Of a stretch of 12,767 nt of DNA, positions 7,957 through 12,767 are shown in pieces. The position numbers and the translations under genes were made by a program. Position 1 is the first letter of the stretch, and each line of letters opens with the position of its first letter. The DNA lies in contig JAWXBK010000065.1 of NCBI GenBank assembly GCA_034439975.1, forward strand, positions 1-12,767, written 5' to 3'. Below the pieces are notes generated by a model. It was not told the origin of the DNA and did not search any database. It saw only the letters and a program-made list of their open reading frames with translations. Source of the DNA: JAWXBK01 sp034439975. Its GTDB lineage: Bacteria > Pseudomonadota > Alphaproteobacteria > Dongiales > Dongiaceae.

Positions 7957-9230
7957 AATCCGGCGAGCCAGAAGTGCCGGATGCTGCCGCCGCGCATTCT
8001 CCATCTCAAACCCCGCCAGCTGCGAAGACAACCGGGAACTGGGAGCGTCATGGAGGCCCGCCAATCCTGCGTCATGGATTCAGACCCTTTTTCCTGGTGT
8101 CGGCACTTTGGGCCGGCACTGCGGTTGCACTGTGGTTACCAATGTTGTTGGGGTGGATCGGCTTGCCAAGTGCCTTCGATTCACACGCCTGGCATGCGCA
8201 TGAAATGATTTTCGGCTTTGTGGCGGCTGCTGTGGCAGGGTTCATTTTAACGGCGATTCCGAACTGGACCGGGCGGCTGCCACTCCGTGGTCTGCCTCTG
8301 CTCTGTCTCCTGTCCGTTTGGTTTGCCGGGCGCCTGGCGGTCGCCTTCTCACTGACTATAGGGCCCACGATTGCCGCCGCCATCGACCTCGCTTTTCTGA
8401 TTCTGCTGGTCGGTTTTGCGCTACGCGAGATCGTTGCCGGACGAAACTGGCAAAATCTTCCGATCGGTTTTGTCCTTTTTGGCTTTATCGCGGCAAACGC
8501 ATTGATGCATGCCGAGGTGCTCGACTGGATTGGAGCGGATGGAATCGGCGCGCGCCTTGGCATCGCGATTATTGCACTCATCATCAGCCTGATCGGGGGC
8601 CGGATCATTCCAAGTTTTACGCGCAACTGGCTAGTCAAGCGTGGCGATACGGTACTGCCTGCGCCGTTCGGCCGGTTCGACCGGCTCTGCATCGTCCTGG
8701 TGCTGATCGCAATGGCGGTCTGGGCAGTCCGCCCGGAATCGGCATTCGCTGCTGGAATTCTTGTGCTTGCCGGTCTTGCCAGCCTGGTCCGGTGGCAGCG
8801 CTGGCAATGGCATCGTACACTGGCAGAGCCGTTACTCTGGAGCCTGCATCTCGGTTTTCTCTGGATTCCGGTCGGCTTGCTGCTGCTCGGTACGCACGGG
8901 TTCCTGCCGTTGCTTCCGACTTCTGCGGGGTTGCACGCCCTTACCACGGGCGGAGCGGGATCAATGATCCTTGCTGTAATGACGCGAGCAACACTTGGCC
9001 ATACGGGTCACGAGCTGCATGCCGATCGAGCGACGGCGGCCATCTATCTGCTGATCTTTGCGGCGGCCGTCCTGCGGCTGGCAGCGGTATTTCTGCCATT
9101 CGTCCATTGGCCGTTGCTTATGGCATCAGCAGCAGCATGGATTACAGCCTTCCTGCTGTTTGTTGTTCGCTATGCTCCGATGATGTTTGTTGTTCGCAAT
9201 CAACGATCACCCAATGGGGCGATGACCTGA
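7947..9230 (+). CDS. nnrS: NnrS family haem-copper membrane protein (nitric oxide stress)
   Basis: NnrS is a polytopic inner-membrane protein linked to denitrification and to resistance against nitric oxide. The family is reported to bind haem and copper. The 427-residue product has about twelve hydrophobic segments from residue 45 to 415 and the family signatures PILRHGFRPFF (39-49), SHAWHAHEMIFGF (H80, H83, H85), AIPNWTGRLPLRG, GGRIIPSFTRNWL (217-229) and HALTTGGAGSMILAVMTRATLGHTG (330 onward, H330, H352, H355). The N-terminal 36 residues are polar and low in complexity, longer than in many relatives. ATG 7947 is preceded by GGAG at 7938-7941 and lies inside the end of the hemerythrin-like gene, so translation is likely coupled. 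It closes the nitrate/NO operon; 358 bases without a gene follow. Confidence 0.95.
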   Translation: MVVKSGEPEVPDAAAAHSPSQTPPAAKTTGNWERHGGPPILRHGFRPFFLVSALWAGTAVALWLPMLLGWIGLPSAFDSHAWHAHEMIFGFVAAAVAGFILTAIPNWTGRLPLRGLPLLCLLSVWFAGRLAVAFSLTIGPTIAAAIDLAFLILLVGFALREIVAGRNWQNLPIGFVLFGFIAANALMHAEVLDWIGADGIGARLGIAIIALIISLIGGRIIPSFTRNWLVKRGDTVLPAPFGRFDRLCIVLVLIAMAVWAVRPESAFAAGILVLAGLASLVRWQRWQWHRTLAEPLLWSLHLGFLWIPVGLLLLGTHGFLPLLPTSAGLHALTTGGAGSMILAVMTRATLGHTGHELHADRATAAIYLLIFAAAVLRLAAVFLPFVHWPLLMASAAAWITAFLLFVVRYAPMMFVVRNQRSPNGAMT

Positions 9231-9334
9231 AATCGCGTCATTCGAGATTGGAGGCTCGCGCGTCGCACCGCCAGCCCGACCATTTGCCACCTCGTCGAAG
9301 AAATGCCGGCATGGCGGCCGTCGGGAAACTTGCG

Positions 9335-9355
9335 GACTGCTGGTTCGGAGCAGTC
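9335..9355 (+). terminator. Possible weak hairpin downstream of nnrS
   Basis: GACTGCT (9335-9341) and AGCAGTC (9349-9355) form a perfect 7-base stem around a 7-base loop, 105 bases after the nnrS stop. No run of T follows, so it is not a standard intrinsic terminator. It could protect the 3' end of the mRNA or aid Rho-dependent ending. The call is weak. Confidence 0.25.
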
Positions 9356-9482
9356 AGTCCACGGTAGTCGGAGGCGTGGCTTGTATGGTGGCGTCCTGAT
9401 GTCTACCTCAGGTTCCAATTGGGACTCTCAGGGCCATCGGACAACTGTTCGTCGTCGTCTGCGCATTCTTTACTAGCACCAT

Positions 9483-9495
9483 GCGCGATTCGGAT
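9483..9495 (+). repeat. 13-base direct repeat, left copy
   Basis: GCGCGATTCGGAT is identical to bases 12592-12604. The two copies bracket the arsR-oxidoreductase-MFS module: the left copy lies about 90 bases before arsR, the right at the end of the MFS stop codon. It may mark an old insertion, or be chance in GC-rich DNA. Confidence 0.4.
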
Positions 9496-9512
9496 CCGCC
9501 CGAGACGCTCCG

Positions 9513-9542
9513 TTGGATCAATTCTTCTATTTCGACTATTCT
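9513..9542 (+). promoter_or_regulatory. Predicted sigma70-type promoter of arsR
   Basis: A candidate -35 TTGGAT (9513-9518) and -10 TATTCT (9537-9542) are separated by 18 bases, placing the transcription start near 9549, about 40 bases before the arsR ATG. The surroundings are clearly richer in A and T than the neighbouring genes. The -10 lies inside the dyad at 9527-9549, the layout expected for a repressed promoter. This is predicted by eye only; an alternative -10 TATATT lies at 9548-9553. Confidence 0.5.
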
Positions 9543-9549
9543 TGAAATA
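9527..9549 (+). promoter_or_regulatory. Putative ArsR operator, copy 1
   Basis: A perfect inverted repeat, TATTTC (9528-9533) and GAAATA (9544-9549), has a 10-base spacer that includes the -10 hexamer TATTCT. The 23-base segment matches the segment at 9931-9953, in front of the oxidoreductase gene, at 18 of 23 positions. ArsR-family dimers bind such dyads over promoters and leave on binding metalloid. Repetition before two neighbouring transcription starts supports an operator role. Confidence 0.6.
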
Positions 9550-9580
9550 TATTTTGACCGGCGTTCACTTCAGGGCCATC

Positions 9581-9603
9581 CTATTTCGATGAAACTCGAA
9601 AAA
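9581..9603 (+). promoter_or_regulatory. Possible third, degenerate operator copy over the arsR start
   Basis: This segment begins with the same nine bases as copy 1 (CTATTTCGA) and carries GAAA at the matching right-hand position, 17 of 23 identities in all. It spans the arsR ATG and first codons, so part of the match may simply reflect coding sequence. Binding here would tighten autorepression. Confidence 0.25.
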
Positions 9604-9903
9604 GCAGCGAAGCAGCTCGAATCGCTCGGCAATCCCGTCCGCCTGCAGGTGTACCGCGCTCTGGTGCGGGCCGGCGAGGACGGGCTGCCGGTCGGACATC
9701 TGCAGGACAAGATCGGGATCGCGGCCTCGACGCTGTCGCATCATTTGCGAAGCCTGATCAATACCGGCCTCATTTCGCAGGAACGGCAGGCAACCACGCT
9801 GATCTGCCGCGCGAACTTTCAGTCGATGGATCAACTGGTCGGCTATCTCGTGAACGAATGCTGCCTGGATGCGCGCTGCAAGACGGACGGCAAGGTCGCG
9901 TAG
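9589..9903 (+). CDS. arsR: ArsR-family metalloid-responsive repressor
   Basis: This is a small winged-helix repressor of 104 residues. The N-terminal helix LEKAAKQLESLGNPVRLQVYRAL (3-25) carries the ArsR-type LGNPVRL motif. The recognition region is IAASTLSHHLRSLINTGLISQER (about 44-66), followed by a beta wing (residues 67-75). The C-terminal helix ends in CCLDARC, giving C91, C92 and C97. This is close to the Cys95-Cys96-Cys102 arsenite site described for the Acidithiobacillus ferrooxidans ArsR and unlike the CVC site of plasmid R773 ArsR. The cysteines suggest a soft trivalent ligand, As(III) or Sb(III). ATG 9589 is preferred over ATG 9481, which would translate the promoter. The ribosome binding site is poor (AGGG at 9572-9575). 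Copies of a dyad lie over its own promoter and before the next gene, suggesting autorepression and control of the downstream pair. Confidence 0.88.
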   Translation: MKLEKAAKQLESLGNPVRLQVYRALVRAGEDGLPVGHLQDKIGIAASTLSHHLRSLINTGLISQERQATTLICRANFQSMDQLVGYLVNECCLDARCKTDGKVA

Positions 9904-9930
9904 CGTTCCGAATGACATTTTTTTACTTTT

Positions 9931-9953
9931 CTAATTCCATTATACTAGAAATA
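9931..9953 (+). promoter_or_regulatory. Putative ArsR operator, copy 2, with -10-like TATACT
   Basis: This lies between arsR and the oxidoreductase gene in a very AT-rich patch. It shares 18 of 23 bases with the element at 9527-9549, including the right arm GAAATA (9948-9953) and the centred TATACT (9941-9946), which aligns with TATTCT of copy 1. A second dyad, TTTCTA (9928-9933) and TAGAAA (9946-9951), sits on top of it. No good -35 is seen at proper spacing (ATGACA at 9912-9917 is 23 bases away), so a promoter here is less sure than the operator. Confidence 0.55.
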
Positions 9954-9971
9954 GCGAAGGAGACTGGGGCC

Positions 9972-11342
9972 ATGATCGACGTTTCGAATTTGCCGGTTGC
10001 GGTTATCGGCGCTGGCCCGATCGGTCTGGCAGCCGCGGCGCACCTGGTGGCGCGGGGCATTCCAGTTCGCGTCTACGAAAGCGGCCGGAGTGTCGGCGAG
10101 AATGTCCGCGACTGGAGTCATGTCCGGATTTTCACGACCTGGACGCAGAGTGTCGACACCGCGTCGCGCGCGCTGCTGGAGAAACACGGCTGGCGCATGG
10201 CGCGGCCGGACGCGCTGCCGACCGGCGGCGATCTGTATGACTCGTACCTGAAACCGCTCGCCGAAACGCCCGAGCTGGCGCCGCATATCGAGATCGGTGC
10301 CAAAGTCACGGCCATTTCTCGATGGGGAATAGACAAGGTCGGCAGCAAGGGTCGGGCAGAGAAACCCTTTCGCCTCGAGATTGCCGGACATGACGGCGTT
10401 CGGGAAGTGCTGGCACGCGCCGTGATCGATGCATCCGGCACATGGCAGAACCAGAATCCGTTGGGCGCATCGGGCCTTCCCGCTCGCGGTGAACGCGAAC
10501 ATCGGGCGTGGCTGGCTTACGGCATGCCGGATGTGCTCGGCCGCGATCGTCAAACCTATGCGGGGCGCCGGGTTGTCGTCATTGGCGGTGGATACTCGGC
10601 CATCAATGTATTGCTGAATCTTGCCGCGCTCGGCGAGGCCGTGCCGGGAACGGAGATTACCTGGGTGGTGCGTGGCACGAATCTCGCGCGCATCTATGGC
10701 GGGGGCGAGGCCGACGAGTTGCCGGCGCGCGGAGGTCTCGGTCAACGTCTCAAGGGCCTCGTGAAACGGAAGACGATCACGCTCATCACCGGTTTCCTGG
10801 CGCAAGCCGTTTGTAAGACAGCGGATGGTGTCGTCATCGATGGCGAGACATCGGCAGGATCGATGCAAATTCCCGCGGCAGATCGGATCGTGGTCGCAAC
10901 CGGACAGCGGCCCGATCTGCAGATGACACGCGAGCTTCGCCTCGAACTCGATCCGTGGCTGGAAAGCACCAGAGCGCTCGGGCCTTTGATCGATCCGAAT
11001 CTGCATTCCTGCGGCTCGGTTCCGCCGCATGGACATCGCGAGACGTCGCATCCGGAGCCGGGCCTTTACACGATCGGCGTGAAGAGCTACGGGCGGGCGC
11101 CGACCTTCCTGTTGCTGACGGGCTACGAGCAGGCCCGATCGGTTGCCGCCGCGATCGCCGGCGACATGGCGGCGGCGGATGACGTGCATCTCGAACTGCC
11201 GGAAACCGGGATCTGCCAGGACGATGCAGACGCGGAAGGATGTTGCGGGGATCCGGTTGCGGTCGCGCACCCCTCTTGCTGCGGCGCCGAAAAAATGGAA
11301 CCGGTCCGGGTCGCGGTGTTGGAGCGCGGACAACCGGCGTGA
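9972..11342 (+). CDS. FAD/NAD(P)H-dependent oxidoreductase with cysteine-rich tail, metalloid-resistance type
   Basis: This 456-residue flavoprotein has two nucleotide-binding folds. The FAD fold begins at VAVIGAGPIGLAAAAHL (G13, G15, G18) with the acidic residue of VRVYESG (E36) ending strand two. The NAD(P)H fold begins at VVVIGGGYSAINVLL (from 201). VVATGQRPD (307-315) is the usual ATG motif, and GLYTIGVKSYGRAPTFLLLTGYEQ (364-387) resembles the C-terminal FAD contact of related enzymes. The last 45 residues hold C415, CC at 424-425 and CC at 436-437, not needed for the fold and suited to bind a soft metal or metalloid. ATG 9972 has a strong AAGGAGA site at 9957-9963; the open frame upstream to 9858 overlaps arsR. 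It resembles flavin monooxygenases of ars operons (ArsO/ArsV-like), which would oxidise trivalent arsenicals or antimonite. This assignment is by context; the substrate is unknown. Confidence 0.8.
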   Translation: MIDVSNLPVAVIGAGPIGLAAAAHLVARGIPVRVYESGRSVGENVRDWSHVRIFTTWTQSVDTASRALLEKHGWRMARPDALPTGGDLYDSYLKPLAETPELAPHIEIGAKVTAISRWGIDKVGSKGRAEKPFRLEIAGHDGVREVLARAVIDASGTWQNQNPLGASGLPARGEREHRAWLAYGMPDVLGRDRQTYAGRRVVVIGGGYSAINVLLNLAALGEAVPGTEITWVVRGTNLARIYGGGEADELPARGGLGQRLKGLVKRKTITLITGFLAQAVCKTADGVVIDGETSAGSMQIPAADRIVVATGQRPDLQMTRELRLELDPWLESTRALGPLIDPNLHSCGSVPPHGHRETSHPEPGLYTIGVKSYGRAPTFLLLTGYEQARSVAAAIAGDMAAADDVHLELPETGICQDDADAEGCCGDPVAVAHPSCCGAEKMEPVRVAVLERGQPA

Positions 11343-12592
11343 GCCTGTCGCTGGACGATCCGGCGAACCGGGTTGCGGTGTCGCCACGTTTGGTCGTTCC
11401 GGCGCTCGGCCTGACACAGATACTGGCCTGGGGATCGTCGTTCTATCTCCCGGCGGTGTTGGCCCAACCTGTTGCGAGCGATACCGGATGGTCGCTGACC
11501 TGGGTGGTTGGCGGTCTTTCGATCGGCCTGCTGATCGCGGGACTGACCTCGCCGTTTGTCGGTCGCCAGATTCACCGGTACGGCGGCCGGCCCGTGCTGG
11601 CCGCCAGTTCGATTCTGTTATCCGCCGGATTGTTCGGCCTTGCGCTGGCACCCAATCTCGCCGTCTTCGTGTTGTGCTGGGTCGTACTGGGATTCGGCAT
11701 GAGTGCCGGCCTCTACGACGCCGCATTCTCCACGCTCGGGCATCTCTTCGGGCGCGCGGCCCGGCATCACATCGCGGTGCTGACATTGTTCGGCGGCCTC
11801 GCGAGCACCGTCTGCTGGCCGCTCTCTGCCTATATGGTCACCGAACTGGGTTGGCGCGGCGCCTGTGCTGTCTATGCGGTGATCCAAATTGCGCTTTGCC
11901 TCCCGCTTCATCTGCTGGTTCTACCGAAGACGGCCGCGCGCACGGCAAACCGCGATGAAATCGACATCGCCCCGGTGGACGCGCAGCGCGACAAGTCTGC
12001 CGCGATGTCCTTCCGATCGTCGCCGGTCTTCCTCCTGCTGGCTGTGACGATCACGATCGGCTCGACGGTTTCGACGGTCGTTTCGGTTCACCTTCTGACC
12101 ATCCTGCAGGCCCAGGGGATCGCTCTGGCCGCCGCAGTTGCCTTGGGTGCGCTTATCGGGCCGGCGCAAGTGGGCGCCCGATTTATCGAAATCCTGGTCG
12201 GCCGGTATCACCATCCGATCTGGACAAAGATCGCGTCCGTCACACTGGTCGCGCTGGGACTGGGCCTTCTGTGGAGCGGCGCCCCGATCGTCTTTCTTGC
12301 ATTGATATTCTATGGTGCCGGCATTGGCCTCGAATCCATCGCACGGGCGACCTTGCCGCTCGAGCTCTACGGCTCGCGCGACTATGCGCTCATTGTCGGA
12401 AAGATCGCGCGTCCCAGCCTGATCGCACAGGCGGCCGCGCCATCGATTGGCGCCTTTCTCATTGAAACGCTCGGCGCTCAGGAATCGCTGGCCGCGATTG
12501 TTTTGCTCGCCGGCGCAAATGTCTTGTTGGCCGCCATTTTGTTCGGGATAACGCGATCGCCGCCAAAGCAGGGGATCGTGCCGAGATTCTAG
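11339..12592 (+). CDS. MFS transporter, probable metalloid exporter (ArsK-like)
   Basis: This is a 417-residue major facilitator with about twelve membrane segments, the first near residues 20-40. Loop 2-3 carries a motif A variant, FVGRQIHRYGGRPVL (73-87). GLTQILAWGSSFYLPAVLAQ in the first segment resembles the subfamily often found beside ArsR genes and annotated as arsenite-efflux ArsK. A short charged loop near 195-222 separates the two halves. The start is taken as GTG 11339, which overlaps the preceding TGA as GTGA and so should be translated by coupling; the frame is open upstream to 11240 but that part overlaps the oxidoreductase. Context suggests it exports As(III), Sb(III) or a methylated or aromatic arsenical. 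The transport class is secure; the substrate is inferred. No classical ArsB, Acr3 or ArsC lies in the window. Confidence 0.82.
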   Translation: MSLSLDDPANRVAVSPRLVVPALGLTQILAWGSSFYLPAVLAQPVASDTGWSLTWVVGGLSIGLLIAGLTSPFVGRQIHRYGGRPVLAASSILLSAGLFGLALAPNLAVFVLCWVVLGFGMSAGLYDAAFSTLGHLFGRAARHHIAVLTLFGGLASTVCWPLSAYMVTELGWRGACAVYAVIQIALCLPLHLLVLPKTAARTANRDEIDIAPVDAQRDKSAAMSFRSSPVFLLLAVTITIGSTVSTVVSVHLLTILQAQGIALAAAVALGALIGPAQVGARFIEILVGRYHHPIWTKIASVTLVALGLGLLWSGAPIVFLALIFYGAGIGLESIARATLPLELYGSRDYALIVGKIARPSLIAQAAAPSIGAFLIETLGAQESLAAIVLLAGANVLLAAILFGITRSPPKQGIVPRF

Positions 12593-12604
12593 CGCGATTC
12601 GGAT
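12592..12604 (+). repeat. 13-base direct repeat, right copy
   Basis: This is an exact match to 9483-9495. It begins on the last base of the MFS stop codon. The flanking bases on either side are not shared between the two copies. Confidence 0.4.
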
Positions 12605-12744
12605 TTCTTCGATTGCTCGGGCACCAACAGCCATCAGAACAAACCGAAGGCAGCGACGGTGCCGATGATGGTCTTGACCCTCGAAACTGATCCGATTGCA
12701 GTGCGAAAATTCGGGCACGAATCCTTGAAGAGAGGAGTGCTCAA

Positions 12745-12767
12745 ATGCCGAAGAAACGCTTTGCTGA
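12745..12767 (+). CDS. Start of a gene, possibly IS3-family transposase OrfA (3'-truncated by window edge)
   Basis: ATG 12745 opens a frame reading MPKKRFA before the window ends. GAGAGGAG (12729-12736) is a good ribosome binding site 8 bases upstream. OrfA proteins of IS3-family elements often start with MPKKRF or a close variant followed by a helix-turn-helix, so this could be the left end of an insertion sequence. Seven residues are too few for a firm call. TGACCC at 12675 and TGATCC at 12688 have the 5'-TGA start common to IS3-family ends, but neither can be confirmed without the other end. Confidence 0.45.

Larger units (their letters stand above)
9231..9526. other. Intergenic region between nnrS and arsR
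   Basis: This stretch holds no gene I can support. It contains a perfect 7-base-stem hairpin at 9335-9355, one copy of an 11-base direct repeat (TCAGGGCCATC at 9428-9438, second copy at 9570-9580), one copy of a 13-base repeat (9483-9495, second copy after the MFS gene) and a possible -35 hexamer TTGGAT at 9513-9518. A frame on the + strand is open from ATG 9481 into arsR, but its first 36 codons run through the promoter and operator, so I treat it as non-coding. Confidence 0.6.

Noticed and set aside
9303..9312. Perfect 10-base palindrome ATGCCGGCAT
   Set aside because: It is short and isolated, not repeated elsewhere and not linked to a promoter; likely chance.
8318..9367. 349-codon + strand frame overlapping nnrS
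   Set aside because: It is out of frame with the clearly conserved NnrS motifs; the translation is Arg/Ser/Ala-rich without a domain.
9508..9521. Possible FNR/NNR-type box near TTGGATCAA
   Set aside because: Only one half-site (ATCAA) is present; the left half TTGAT at proper spacing is missing. I saw no convincing TTGAT-N4-ATCAA site elsewhere in the gaps.
9481..9588. 36-codon N-terminal extension of ArsR from ATG 9481
   Set aside because: It would translate the AT-rich promoter and the inverted repeat; the ArsR family normally begins close to the LEKAAKQLESLGNPVRL helix.
9945..11786. 613-codon open frame on the - strand opposite the oxidoreductase and MFS genes
   Set aside because: Arg/Pro/Ala-rich translation with no recognisable domain; it mirrors codon bias of two well-supported + strand genes in GC-rich DNA.

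Overview
The window reads as a piece of a Pseudomonadota genome, most likely an alphaproteobacterium. The assignment rests on GC-rich coding DNA, an NnrS-type nitric-oxide-linked gene beside a membrane-bound nitrate reductase operon, and protein sequences close to proteobacterial forms. The exact genus cannot be read from the sequence. All genes I can support lie on the + strand.

Region 1 (1-9230) looks like one long operon for nitrate respiration and its hazards. It starts inside narG (about 63 N-terminal codons are cut off). It continues with narH, narJ and narI, which together encode the cytoplasm-facing, membrane-anchored nitrate reductase NarGHI and its assembly chaperone NarJ. Three genes follow with almost no spacing: a cytoplasmic parvulin-type prolyl isomerase, a hemerythrin-like di-iron protein whose ligand spacing resembles the YtfE/RIC repair protein, and nnrS, a polytopic membrane protein tied to nitric oxide resistance. 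The last two overlap by 10 bases. The likely logic is that NarGHI makes nitrite, NO arises from nitrite, and the distal genes help fold the enzyme and protect iron centres.

Region 2 (9231-9588) is a 358-base non-coding gap. It holds a small hairpin, an 11-base direct repeat and the promoter of the next module.

Region 3 (9589-12592) is a three-gene metalloid-type resistance module: an ArsR-family repressor with a C-terminal Cys-Cys-x4-Cys cluster, a two-Rossmann-fold FAD/NAD(P)H oxidoreductase with a cysteine-rich tail, and an MFS exporter whose GTG start overlaps the preceding stop codon. The standout observation is a 23-base dyad element found in front of both the repressor and the oxidoreductase (18 of 23 positions identical). 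It covers the same TATwCT -10-like hexamer at each site and so looks like the operator of this regulator. A 13-base exact direct repeat brackets the module. No arsC, arsB or acr3 is present here, so the chemistry would be oxidation plus export, resembling the ArsV/ArsK style of trivalent (organo)arsenical or antimonite detoxification. That is inference.

Region 4 (12593-12767) is a short spacer ending in the first seven codons of a gene whose start resembles an IS3-family transposase OrfA. A mobile element may therefore begin at the right edge.
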